Part shown: piece by piece, positions 1-13,785 of the stretch
How the letters are laid out: the number at the start of each line of letters is the position of its first letter
Position numbering within the stretch: the stretch's first letter is position 1
Assembly (NCBI GenBank): GCA_024305405.1
Contig: JAKNDB010000068.1
Coordinates: 11,777,501 to 11,841,500 of the forward strand
Length of the DNA stretch: 64,000 bases
DNA from: Dirofilaria immitis
Lineage: Eukaryota > Nematoda > Chromadorea > Rhabditida > Onchocercidae
Direction of reading: 5' to 3'
Made by a program: the position numbers and the translations under genes
Notes under the pieces: model-generated
Told to the model about the DNA's origin: nothing
The model's input: the letters and a program-made list of their open reading frames with translations, nothing else
Databases searched by the model: none

Positions 1-463
1 TTTATTTCGCGTTTCTGTCGAATCAGTAGAATGGTTTTGAGGGATGAGGTACAAGTATGGGTAAATTTAAAAGGTAACTGAGTTGAAATGTGATAGTTGA
101 ATCAACTTACCGTGTTTGAATATAAACGTCTGTGCAAGTTTTTTCTTTTTCGTTGATGTATGATCCGTATAATATCATTAGTACAATAATAATTAGAAGA
201 AGGAAATGGAATGAAAAAGTTATTTTTAAGCACGCACCGGAAACTGATTTTTTATAACTTGAAGATTAGACTCCGTACAGATATCTCTGTCTTTATCACA
301 TTCGGTTTTTTTTTTTTGAGTAAGAGGAAATAAATCCAATTACTCTTGATAAGGGAATATATTAATTTGATATAACTGCTTCCATGCCTACTGTGATTAT
401 CTTAATTTTTCGTTTGGTCTTGATAACTTTTTGAAACATTTAGTAATGATTATTTTATTTCAG

Positions 464-1293
464 GAAATGCTTGGCGGCTGTTGCGTCTGTGCCGATGAGA
501 ATGGTTGGGAATCGAATCCACTTGTTTACTGCGATGGTCCCAACTGTGAGGTTGCTGTTCATCAAGGTTTGTGATTTTTTATGCTATCATTTTTTTTTTT
601 AGCATTTTCCGGTTATATGTCAAATGTATTTATGTTCAAGATCTTAGTTTTCCAATCCTCGAGATTTTTTCGTATGAAATTGCGATATTAAAGTATTGGT
701 TGACTGATGTTACCGGTATTGCTGGGAAATTATTTCGTTTGATTTTGTGTCACGAGAAGCTTTTTCGAATTGTGTAAAAACATTTCGAAAAGGCTACTAC
801 TAAAATGTGTCAATATGTTTTTTTTTTTAATGTTTTCTTGATATTAGTTTAAATGTTTTTCCTCATTCTTAAGGGTTATATACGTTCGCTTATCATTATC
901 TTTCTAATATTACTATGGATTTTTCTTCCTATGAAAATTGTTGTGTATATACTCGCTACTTAAATATTATTATATGATCTGTAATGAGTAATGCAGATTT
1001 TTTCTGCATGTTTGATATGTCTCTGAATGGAAGAACCAACATTGCGCATATTTTGACGACCTTGCAATGTGAAAACACCGAAAAATTTCCATATTCATAG
1101 TATGAATAAAAGCTATTTGATAGAGTAGCTTAGATGCTCTTAATTTTAATGAATGGTGATTGGTTAGCAAACGTATACAGTATCAGCAAAATGCACCATT
1201 TTGATTTTATCTTTTTTTTCTCTTATTGGTTTTATTTCATTGGTTAACAGGGACAGATTGTCTAATATATGTATATGCATGTGTGTGTGTGTG

Positions 1294-1372
<79 letters not shown>

Positions 1373-4300
1373 CATATATGTTATTGTTTATGGACCATAA
1401 AATATGTGATTTATTTTCTTATTTTTTCTTGGAAGAAATTGCACTTTATCTAATAGATTATGATTGCAGCAGAGGGCGAGAGACAGAGAGAGGAAAAAAA
1501 TAGAGGAGAATAATATCAGCAATTGTAGCAAAATGTTCTCGACATTAACATTTTTCTCCAATAGCTTCTCATTCAATTTGATCCGAAATCGTTTCTTACT
1601 ATTACACACATAGATGACGTCGTTAATTGTGTATTCGGCGATAATTTTTCGAATTACGAATCGTTACATTTTATCATTGTTTGATGGTGACATTGGCTGA
1701 AAATATTTGAGCAAAATGATTCATATATTTTAACTGTCTGATTGAAGAGTTGTTTATGTACTTTCATAAGAAGGGATTGTTGTAATTTGCAATGAAGCAT
1801 CAAATCATTCTTATCAATTATCGAAAGAAGAAAATTGAAAGATCTGGTAGAAAGACAAAATATTTTTTCTTTCCTTTTTAATGGAAATGTTTTTTTTGTT
1901 AAATAAAGTGAAGGAAGAATTGCAAAATATGGCTGTTGTTCTAATTTGAATAATTATGTAAAATGATTGTTTCTGTCGTTGCACATTTGGTACGATTGAT
2001 TGATTGATTCTCGACTTTGATACGTTTCAAATGTCGATTTGCTTACTCTCTTTATTTGCGTAGCCAAAATTTTCTTCCCACTATCATCCACTTTATTGTG
2101 ATCATTATTGTCATCATTGCCTTTGTCGTCATCATCGTCATTATCCTAAGAGTAACGACCATTCAATATTGTTTCCGTTCTCGCGTTGATTTAATATGCT
2201 ATTAGTCATTAGGGTTTCTTCATCCTTTCTTTTCTCTTTCCTGCGAACAGATTATATGTATATATTTTCTTTCATAAACAATGCACATTAATATCTTTTA
2301 TTGAATACTTAAAATGTATCGTAATATCTTTTATTGAATACTTAAAATGTTTGCGATGCTGTTATTATAGCAACCACCACTACTACTACTACTACTACTG
2401 CTAGTGATGGTACACTTGTTATTGCTACAACAACTATTATTGTTATTTTCATAACAATATTATTTGACATCTTGCGATCTATGCAGTACATTTTCTACAA
2501 GTAATGGCAAAATTGGTTTAAAAAGATGATAGAATACTACGGTATTTCAATTTTCACATTACACACGGAGAAGAGATGCATAAAAAGTAAATAATTCATC
2601 CGTATAGAGAAGCGAATTGTTATGTGGCAGCTCATTTCGCCATCATTTTAATCCATTACGAGAATTGTGAATATTGTCTGAATAGAAACCAATTACTTAC
2701 ATTTATTGCTTCACAATTATTATTATTATTGATTTAGAACGTAGAATAAAAATGAACGAATGTTATTTTTGGGACAGTTCAGCGATATTTGAATCTATAG
2801 GAGAAACTATGCATTTTTTTAATTAACATAAATTAATTAATATAAATTACTAATAGTAATTATATGGATTGGCAGTAGTGATGATGCTTGCGCAATTATT
2901 GGACATCTTTATGACGGTTAAAGATTATATGTGATAATGTCATTTGTGTATTATAAGTCTGAATTATTGGCTTAGCGCATGTTTTGCAATTTTTTAATAG
3001 ATGATAGTCTCTAGAGTTGTGTATAGAATTGCAGAGTTGTGTCCGCAGTCTCTTGTTGTATTTGTCATTTATGCTATAATTTGAAAATATTGGTCTACTT
3101 CAACTGCGTAAATTTTTATTGATCAAAAGTATAGTCAACAATAAGAGCATAATTTTAGAATGATTCAAGAGAGAATTATATTTATTCACTACGAAATGTA
3201 TTCATTGTTATGATTGAATGAGTATATTATGGCAGATTGTAGTAAATAGCTTATTATAGAATCATTATTAATATGATTTTCAGGCTGTTATGGTATTGTT
3301 GAAGTACCAGAAGGTGAATGGTATTGTGCAAAATGTGCCGATTTTATCGCACATTCACAATACAACGGGAACAGCGGTGATGTTGGAGAGGTACGCGAAA
3401 CACCGCGTTGTAAATTGTGCCCTTTTGGTCATGGTGCACTCAAACGAACCAATGACGATGGTCAGTGTTGTGGTAGTATAGATTCTATGATATTTATTTG
3501 TATATCACTTTGAGTAAAAACTAAAAATGCTGGTATCATCCATCCATCATCAGTCCTTCAACAAATCTATGGAAAGGTTACAATGCAGTCCGTCGGCATT
3601 CCTTTTTTCATCTTTCATTCTTTACTCTCAGTGAAAGCAGTAGTAATGATAGCTAAACTCTTGTAAAATCTAGCAGCTGAAGTGGGAGATTAATTTGCAC
3701 AATTAAAAATGAAACATATAATTGATTAATTTGTTTAAAAATATGTCTTTCTAGTAAGCAATAAGTGCTTTTCAGACTATTAAGAATGCTATCCCCAGAT
3801 TATTAGGAATGTTGTCGCCTTATTGTTATCGCTTAGTCCGATTTTTCAGTTTGCTGGTATCTGAAATTAATTTAGAAGTTGCAGATTATCCGGATCTTTT
3901 TAAACCTGGTTTCTATTAATGATAACTGATACATTGGTTGGGAATGTATAATTAATTTTTTTATTACTTTATATCCCTGCATATATTCAGCTTCAGTTTC
4001 AGAATGGGCACATGTCATCTGCGCTTTGTACATACCAGAAGTGCGTTTTGGAGATGTTCACAGTATGGACCCAGTAATTCTCAGTGATGTACCCCTGGAA
4101 CGGTTAATTTTCTCTCTGATTTAATCTTGAAATTAAACTCATAGCTAAGTTAGGTTTATCTCTCTATATACACTTTATTTAACAGAAGTTAAAGTAAGGA
4201 GTTTTTCCATTGCCTTAATTTAAACTATAAACCTTAAGTGGCGACATCAAAGAGAGGGATTATAATGATATATTCTTGCTTAATGAAGATATTATATTAT

Positions 4301-7300
4301 ACATTAAAGGTTTCAACAGCAGTGTTACCTGTGCATGGAACGTGGAGAGGAGAAACGAGCATATCTTGGTGCATGCATGCCATGTAATAAACCTGGTTGT
4401 AAAAGGTAAGATTAGAATATAAAAAAAGATAAAAGGGATAAGCCTGGAATAGAATAGAATATATAATAGCGCAAACTCTCATTTGTTTGACTTACAGCTA
4501 CAGTGGGAGCATTCTCTTGTTCTTTAATTTCATTTTATTAAAGAATATTTATGGAATGATGGTAGATGGGGAGGAACTAGATCTATTATGAAAATTTTGT
4601 TTTACGGCATGCTTAGATGAATTTTTGCGAGCTCAAAGGATTTTATTTCTCGAATAATTCATCAGCATGTTAAATTGATTAAATTACTTTGTTATTGTTT
4701 GACAAAACTTATAATCATTCATATGCAAACATTATTATGTTGTAGTGTTTTCATGTTACCTGCGCACAAGCTGAAGGTTTGTTATGTGAAGAAGGTGGTG
4801 GGTCGAAGAACGTCAAGTATTGTGGATACTGTGCGGCGCATGCAAAGAAAGCGGTTTGTTCTTTGTTTCGATCGACTACTGATTCTAAACTTCAATTTGT
4901 CGTACATCCATCATTTATTTATATAAGCAGTTTTAATTAGGAAATAAAGATGAAGAGAAGCTGGATTGCAAGAAAAAAACAAAACAATAAGTAATAAGTT
5001 GTTGTTATAAATTTGATTCATAAAAAAATAACTAACTGCAAAATTTTCATGGGTGAAATGAAAGCACAGAAATAAAGCAGATATATTATTAGAAGAGCAC
5101 TACTTTAAATATCATCATATTGCCGTCATTATTATTATCATCGTTATCAGCATCTTACGGGTTAAAATGGCAAGCAATAGCATGAAAATACAAAGTAGAT
5201 AGGCGATGGATAGATAGATGTAAATAGATATGTTTGTTGCATTGAAGGTTGTTTACAGAGTGAAGTGAAGGGAAAGGGCTAAAGACTTATGTAGAGAGCA
5301 GTTGTCATCTATCAGTTTGTCGATTTTGGTTCCATTTGATTCAGTTCATCTATTCATATGTTTGATGAAGGAGCAGTTGAAGAGGAAGAGAATATTACAC
5401 ACTGATTGAAAGAGAGGATGAATATTTTGGAGAGAATAGAAGATAAAAGAAAAGGAAGTTTGACAGATGTTGTCCATCAGGCCTGAACGGTAAGGAGGAA
5501 AAGAAAGACATATATATATATATATATTTATATATTATATTATATATATACATCTAAAATGTTCTTTTCTGACTTTGTCATAGCATAAGATTGCTGTTTA
5601 TGCAGGCATTCGAAACACGTCATGAAATATTTTGATTAAAAGTTGTCTCCAAAGGTCTCTCATCCTTTCTCTCTTTCTCTGCCAGCTGATATAGTTATTT
5701 TGTTTGCCAGATGCTTTTTTTTCTCCTAGTGATTTATTAGCAAATTGTTTAGATTTTCCAAAATGTCATGAAATGATCAGGTAGTCTCAGTTAAATTGAC
5801 GGTCACAGTTGAGCAAATAGAATAATATGATCTATGGATAGCGCTTAAATAATTTTCTTCATATGATACTATATCTGCAATTGTGGGTGAATTTGGACTT
5901 TCAGAAGACGAACAGTAACGATTGAAATGATAAAATGATGCTTTGATCAAACAGATGTTATTATTTCTGTGTTGAATAAGTCTAATCAAAAATTACGATC
6001 GATATTGTGAAATAGTACAAGTAGTATTTAGCTGCAGTGATTTAAAAATATTTGTGCTATATTGCAAACAACAACCATTTTTGTCGGTCTTTTGTTTTTA
6101 ACATTTTCATGATTTTTTTAAGTTTTTATTTGCGGGACAAATTATTTCTCTTTATTCATTTTCTTTGAGCTGTCATATTGAATTGCTTTCTCATTATTAA
6201 GGCACCTATGGTCATCGGTCATTGCGCTTTTGCGGACAGAAAATTATGTTGGGCATTACGCATTCGCGCTTCACTTTTGCAATGTTCCTATTTGTTATTA
6301 AGCAATTTTTCTTTTTAATATTTTGTTGCAATTGTTGCTGCCCCAAGGAATTCCTTTCTTCTTACTTATTCAGATTAATCTTTTCTTTTTCTATCATTTT
6401 TTTAACGAAAAGCTATATGTATTTTCTCCATTACTTTTATCGTGTATTGAATAAATACTTTCTAAAAATCGAAACGATTGAATAGAAGTATAGATGAGTG
6501 AATCAGGAATTATATTTGACCACTTTTCACGATTAATAATTAATATCAAGATTAACATAACAATTAAGTGAATAACTCTATATGGCATTTATAACTATAA
6601 TTACTGATACTGAAGAATTTTGACCTTCTTGTTATGCTTTATTTCATGTGTCATTGTATTTTGCTTTCCTTTTTTGCTTTCATCTATCCTCAAATATATG
6701 TTGAACAATTAATTCATAGGATATGAATTGTTCAGGCACGGCATTCTTAGTTTTTTTCGCTTTTGTTTCCTAAGTTTAATATATCATCATCCTTCGGATA
6801 ATTGCATATAAATTATATCTGTATCAAATTTTATTGCTCTATTGATGAATCAGTAATTATGCTTTTCATTATATTTTTCGTCCATAGTTCCGTTTACTAA
6901 ACACTAATTTATATTGCATATCTAAATTATATCAGATGTTTTCGAATTTTGAAGTGCAGCGTATTTATGTCATAGGCCGGACAAAGTTATTAATATCTAT
7001 GCATTGTCTAAAATATGGGAATGGGGAAACATCAGCAGTAGCAGTAATTGGTAGCAGATTGTAAATATTAAATATTAATATGAAAAAATATCGTCAAGCT
7101 TACAATCATATCCAACTTAGTACATCAGTTCTTAACAGTCCAATAAGATTAATGAAGTAGTTGGTAAAATATTTCTCTCGTGCTATATCTCGTATAATAA
7201 TGATTGATGTTATGTCAATAATAGCACTATCACTCATGTGACAAAGAAATAGAATGTTAAATTACTATGTGGAAATAAATCAAATAATTATAAGAATTAA

Positions 7301-10300
7301 TCGATATTCGTTTTATTCTCTTCTCTTTGTTGTGTCAATGACAGCTGCGTCTGTAAAGCGTAAAACTAGCCATAGCAACAACGGCTTTCAAATAGTTATC
7401 TTAATCTACTTTAGATTTGTTCACTTTTTCTTCTCGTTCTCTCTCTCTCTCTCCCTCTCTTATTTTTTTCCATTTTATAAACTTTTACTTTCTTACTATA
7501 TTTGTTATTGTCTACTTTCCGTCTTCTTTTATTTGGTATTAAACATAATAACTTCTGAGTAGATGAATATATGCAGTTATATGTGATGGATCCTCAAGTA
7601 TGTATGTTGAACAATATAACATACAATACATTTTTTTGCAGTTTTACTTTTTGTTTAAATTTAGGAATGTTCTAGAAAAGATTGTTTTTCGACTAACAGC
7701 TTCTTCCATAGCATAATATCTTGATAGATGATGCATGGGTAAATACTGCTTAATTTAAGTTGTTAATCTTATTATATATATATATATGTTAATAGATTTT
7801 TTTGTTTGCAATCATCATTATTAATTTCATCATTTCAGATCTTTCAGATCAGCATATCACACTTTAAGTATTTAATGTTTTTAATTGTAAAAAAGAAATG
7901 CGCCAAAGCTTTCGTTTTCTAGTAGGAGCTTGAGTATCAGAATAAATTAACTAACCATCTGATGTTGAAAGTGCTGCATAAAACAATTACTAGCTGATGT
8001 ATAAATATTTGCAGATTTTCAACAAAAACATAAGTGAAACGTTTATGGAATCTTTTATTTTAGTGTTAGTAAAAATTAGTGATGAACTATCACTGTAGCA
8101 ATGAATAGAGTGCAAGATTTAATCTTTATATCTCTAATTTTACATTCATTATGTTGCAGATCAGTGATCCGTTAATAAAAATTATACCACCATATCGGCA
8201 TCGGGCAGAATCATCGTGTTCGTCGGGGAGTGGAGGTGGTGGTGTTGGTGGTGGTGCTGTACATGGTGCAGTAACTCCCAAATTAGGTACTGGGAATGCC
8301 TATAGTGGTGATAACAGCGGTCAAACGTCTTCTACCAGTTCACCTCATTTTAATACATCCGTAAGTAATTTCGTTAAATCACTAACTTTGGACACTAACT
8401 TTTTTTAGTAAAAATTCTTGCATACTCCATCTATTTGATGAGCGATCCAAAGTAACATGATAAGTAATATGATACTGAAATGTTTTGAGGAGGAACAGAA
8501 GAGATAGAACACATCACTGATATTGAATATCATTTGGTGGAGGTCAAATTGTGATATTTGGTCGTCTTCCTCATTTCACATTGTAATATCTTGCTTCAAA
8601 GCACTAAAATTTTTTCGATTGCAGCAAGAGTGAAGACAATCAGAGCAAAGAAAATATCATAGACAAATAGAATTTTTGGTTCATCTTTATTTATTTCGTC
8701 TTGTAGGAATTGCTACAGAATGCATCACCAGCAATCAGTAGTAATTACGGCAATGTCAAATTAGCAACGACCATATCTTCCAGTGGAACTGCAACATCAT
8801 TTGCGTCGAGTTTACGACCTGAGGGACCTACAATGCTTGTAGATTCCTTATATCGGTTGGCTTATTATTCTTTTTTGAGGAATATAGCATGCATGATGAT
8901 GGAATAAGAGTAATTAATTATGTCTTAAGATAAATTTATTTTTGATTCATCTTCTGATTATTCTTCTGTTACATATTTTTTTTACGATAATATTCGGCAA
9001 ATAAGTGTTTAGGGCTTCATTGCCACCACCGGCAGTTGATAGAGCTATGTTAAATGCTGTAATGTCTCAACCATTAGCAATCCATTCAATGCGTGAAGAT
9101 GCTTGCAGCCCACCGATGTCAAGTGGCAGGTAGTAATTTAATTTTCGATATCTGTCTCAAAATATCACATCGCAAAAAATTTTAAATTGTCGATGACGTG
9201 ATTTCATGACTTCTTTTAATAGGGAATAGATTTTTCTTTTAATTGTATGGTTTAATTTGTTCCATAATGAATGTTTCACATATTAGAATAAACTGAAATT
9301 TGCTATTTAGATCCTCAACTGCTCACAGTACGCCTCCGCCAGTCACTACAGCAGTTTCATTGAAGAAAGACTTGACAATTTACGAATTACCAAGTTCTTC
9401 GAACGCAACTGTCCCTTTACTTACAAATGTTACACTTTTTGGTGTATCTGCGCAAAAGTTAGTATTTTTTTCAAAAAAATTTACCCTTGAAAGGATTTCA
9501 AGTAATTGAAATTGTTCCCAAATTTCCTTCTTTTTAAACATAGTTAATTTTAGAGCGAGGTATTATCAACCGGTGTAGCGGAAGAAAAGATTTGAACAAT
9601 GGTAGTTTAATATCTCAATTAGAAATCAAGTTGCATTCTCGTACGAATTATGTCCCTACGGATAATGGTTCAGTTACAAGTGCAGGAAGTAAAACTGGTA
9701 ACGTCTTTTGCTTGAAAAATCATTTGGATAATTATATTACTTTAGCAAATGGAATTACATGGAAGTAATAATGTAATTTTGGGTAAGACTAGGGAATTTT
9801 ATACTTGAAATTCATATTAATTGGGATTTTAAATTCATCTTTATTTCCTTTTTTGTTGATTTTATGGTATCGTGTAAAAAATGATTTGTTCATCTTTTGT
9901 ACTAACGAGCAATTGGTAATAAATGTACGATATTGAAAATGTGGTTAAGCATGGACATATATATGTTTATACCTTCCTTAGTCGATCTCTTTAGTGGCTG
10001 TGTCCAAATGGTGCGAACCATCACATGCCAAATAGTTATTGTACTTTAGAAAAAATTATGATAAAATTTATCTCATTTTTTTAGTGAAAAGAAAAGCAGC
10101 TGATGGTGCGGAAAAGCCGAAACGCCCTCGTAATAACAAAGCATGTAAATCCATGAAGGCATTGCTTGAATCGGTTGGACCTTTAATCTCGGTAATTTAT
10201 GAATATTTTGAAACGTCTTAGTTTTCATCTATCATTTCTCGAAGCTTATTCGTACAGCGGGTAATTTCATCAAACAACCTGACTTTTTGCATGGTACATT

Positions 10301-13300
10301 TCCAAGTTACTTATTATTGTAATAGTGTTAATGCTTACGCCTCACCAAGAAAAGATCAAGCGATATACTAATCCTATAAAATAAATAAATCAATACCAGT
10401 ACATGAGCAGCAGAATCTTTGAGTAAATTAGTCATTCCAAAACCAAACTTCATCGCTTTTGAAACTTCTTTCTTTTTTATTTGTATTAGTTCCTGTTTTT
10501 GCATTAATTTCTAGTTTTAATATGCCTTTAATATTTGCTGTTCAGGAAACAGTTTCCGATTTCCAACGAGAGCGATTAAATGAGCGTGATAGTAATTTAA
10601 CAGCTACTGCAACAACTCATTCAGCAACTCCATCAACTTCCACAGAGCATGAGATAACAACTTGTACAGTTTCGGCAAGCACTTCAGCAGGTAATTTTTC
10701 GTTCGTAGTTAATCTAAAATCTGAAAAGTGAGAGAGACGTATATTATTCTTTTCTTTATGCTAAGACAAACTATTAAAACTTTTACAGATGTAGTTTTTC
10801 TTTCAGTTCAATGTACTGTAGTGACATGTTCTTCGACATCAACGCAGCAACAACAGCCAGCTGCACCAACTGTAACAACAGCATCAACGTTTGTTGGCGT
10901 ACCACTTATAAGGACGCAACCAAAAGCTGTAGTAAGCCCGGATGCTGGGTGAGCACAGTCTCCTTTTAATCAATATTGAAATATAAAATTTCGCTGAAAA
11001 ATCAGCAGTATACAGACTTACTGCGCGTGAAATGGTAAATTAACAATATTATTAAACCTATTTTATCGTTGACTTCAAGAACAAAAGTTTTTGAAAATTT
11101 TCGGTTGCTCACGTAGACTTCGCTGATGAAGTAGGAGTAAAATTAATTTCTGTTTCAAATATATGGCGTTTTTTAGTGTGGCGATTGTAACGGTGGACCG
11201 AACCCACGTAACGTCATCACTTCCATCAACATCTAGTACAGTTGCATCCACATCTGTATGTTCCATGTCGCAACAACCACTTGCTTTTCCACAGTCGATG
11301 GAAGAACTACTGGAACGGCAGTGGGAGCAGGGATCACACTTCTTGATGAGTCATGCACCGTTTGATAGTTCGTCTTTTCTTTTCTATAATTCGTAATATG
11401 TTTCTGTTGCAGATGAAAAGAAGTGCTAATCTTACCATTAATTATTCTGAAATTTTTATATTGGTTTTAAAATGCTTTCTGATGAATGAATTATTCTTCA
11501 GTGTTTTATTTGGCTGTTGTAATGACATAAAATGCCAACTGACATTTATCCATTAATTTCTGTTTCAATTAGCTTATTAATCTTTATAAAATACTCAAGA
11601 TTCACTTAAGAAGTTAAGAAGTTGTAGTAATATTAAGTAAATTTATAAAAATTATCAAACTAGTTATTGTCTTTAAATGAAGACTGTGTATAATTTGCGC
11701 AGTATATCAATTCATGTCAATTTTATTATATTTTAATTGGCTTATCTTTCTATACCTAGCAATAAAATATGTGAAAGGACTAGTGCAAGAAAAACAAAAG
11801 AATGAAGTTGAGCTGATTTTTCTAGAATAATAAGATAACTGAATTTTTTATAGTTGCGCAACTTTTGTCATGTCTGCACGAGCTGAAAATGGAAAATGTT
11901 CGTTTGGAAGAAACATTGTCACAGCTTGCTAGGAGGCGAGATCATCTGCTTGCATTAAATACCAGGTTATCATTATCTCTTGCAAGCGGCTCTTCGCTAG
12001 GATTTGGTACCAGGTATGTTTTCTATAATTCGACCGTCCGTAATTTTTCTTTACAGTGAATGATGTGCTTTAAGAATAGTATATTATTGATAATGTCATA
12101 ATCTCATCCTATTATGTAATTTATACGGATCATTTTTGCAAATACAGTGTGAAGTATCACGTCCTAATGTCGAACATAGATTAATATTGAGGTAATTTCG
12201 TTCGTCTGACTTGGATTACTTTTTAGGCTTAATTTTAGGATGTTAAAATAATTATTGCACAAGACATCTTTCAGCCCGCATCATTCGCCACGGATCAGTG
12301 CAGCAGGTAGCAGTGGCAGTATCCCATTAGCATCAACGAGCAACAATATGCAGTCAAACAACGGCATCTCATCAACACAGTGTACAACACAACCTACCTC
12401 CTCCGCTTCCATTTCAAGTCTCCCATCGATTGTACCTCTGCCACCAACAACAGTTTGTGGGCAACAACAATCACAACAACAACAGCAACAGCAGTCTCTT
12501 CAAGCAGCTGCTGGTTCTGCCGTCATCTCTTTTTGAATCCATTTTGTTCCACTCTTCCACCTATTATCGATGATTCGCTAAATCAGCTACGTTCGCTTGC
12601 AAGTAATGGATCGGTGATTACAAATCGAAGTGGTCATACACCACAAGCTGCAGTAGCTGCCGCTGCTGCTGCTGCAGCTGCAGTTGCTGCTGCCGGACAG
12701 TTAGCTGGTACTGCTGGTAGCACGGAAAATCGACAAACACCTGTAGCTAGTACAAACTCCGGTGCTACATCAATACAACATGCTTCACTTCCCTCCAGTC
12801 AGTTAGTTTTCCTGCAATTTTGCCAAAAACGGATTGATCGTAATGTGTTCGATCATTAATGTATCTCTTGTTCAGTTAATAATCTAACGGTAATGAAGGG
12901 AAAAATTGTGTCGTTTATTTCAGACAATTACCATTTTAATAGGTTATTTATAGTTGGCGATCAGTATAATCCGAAGAGCAGTTTACTTTTAATAGAGCTA
13001 TTAGTCATTTACTGATCAAGTTTGGACAGATAAGAAGTTGGTAAAAGCTTTAGTAAATACGTGTAAGCGACGAAATGGTATTATAATTTCCTTAATCTAT
13101 ATGAAATAGTAGAAGTGATAGAAATTTTTATATGAAGCGTAAAAAAAATAAAAATGAATTGAATTCTTAGAATTCCGTCGGCAGCATCAACGAACACGGG
13201 GATAGGTGCATCTTTGTTGGCGAACTTCAATAATGTGCAGCTTGCAACGAGTATACCATCGACAGCCGCTGTAACAAGTGCATTAGATTTGTTTGGTGGA

Positions 13301-13785
13301 TCACAGAGCAATGCCCATTTGACACTAACTCCTGAACGACAACAAATGGCTGCTGCAGCAATTGCAGCTGCTGCTGCCGCGAATGCATTAGGTGGAAATT
13401 TTGTTGCTCCTCGGACGCCAACTCATTCGAACACAGCCGTTTCCGGAACATCCGCAATAGGACAACTCGCTTCAACAGTATATTTTTTTTATGGTTGTTT
13501 CATTGATGATGGTTAACAAGGAAAAGGAGAGATTCCTGTTATATCTTCAACTTTTTCATCATTATGTTTATTATGATGAAATAATTATTGATAATGATAA
13601 ATGTATTAAAGGAGTTACTGGCACAGTACGCATTGCTTGCTCAACAGCAACTACTCCATCAACAAGCAGCGGTGGCAGCTTTAAGCGCCAGGTATGGAAG
13701 CCAGGTGATATCGAGCAGTTCGACTTCACCGCATTCCACGTCATCAAATTCACAACTTTCATCAAATCCTCATTCGGGGAAATAG
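464..13785 (+). CDS. zfp-1: AF10/AF17-family PHD-finger chromatin protein (C. elegans ZFP-1 homolog)
   Basis: Eighteen exons: 464-566, 3284-3460, 4003-4102, 4310-4405, 4746-4853, 8160-8360, 8707-8855, 9013-9129, 9311-9457, 9556-9697, 10085-10191, 10546-10690, 10807-10948, 11177-11367, 11854-12013, 12275-12801, 13171-13477 and 13612-13785, about 1030 residues. The first five encode a PHD finger (GGCCVCADENGW, CYGIVEVPEGEWYCAKC) and an extended PHD (WAHVICALYIPEV, CMPCNKPGC, FHVTCAQ), which in AF10 read unmodified histone H3. A basic patch (KRKAADGAEKPKRPR) follows. Near residues 615-685 lie the octapeptide motif (EELLERQWEQGSHFL) and a leucine zipper (LHELKMENVRLEE), the DOT1L-binding unit of AF10. 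Ser/Thr-, Gln- and Ala-rich linkers lie around it. The start is unsettled: ATG 467 follows the acceptor directly, or a codon lies in an exon upstream. Frame breaks at 4748-4751, 9454-9457 and 12530-12534 look like homopolymer errors. Confidence 0.93.
1281..1370. repeat. GT microsatellite
   Basis: Ninety bases of (GT)n with a single T-to-C change at 1300, in the first intron of the AF10-like gene. Apparent Cys-Val frames across it are artefacts. Confidence 0.97.
2289..2350. repeat. Two copies of a 29-bp sequence, 33-bp period
   Basis: TAATATCTTTTATTGAATAC and its next nine bases occur at 2289 and again at 2322 without change, in an intron of the AF10-like gene. Confidence 0.9.
5511..5550. repeat. 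AT microsatellite
   Basis: Runs of TA/AT units interrupted by TTTA and ATTAT, in the 3.3 kb intron after the zinc-finger exons of the AF10-like gene. Confidence 0.85.

Noticed and set aside
31..60. First coding exon MVLRDEVQVW for the AF10-like gene
   Set aside because: Phase fits, but the residues do not resemble the known short N-terminus, and a donor at random is easy to find; kept only as a possibility.
1201..1503. Long Cys-Val open frames
   Set aside because: Produced by the (GT)45 microsatellite in an intron.
6222..6485. Hydrophobic 87-codon plus frame inside an AF10 intron
   Set aside because: Phe/Ile-rich composition expected from AT-rich DNA; no splice or homology support.
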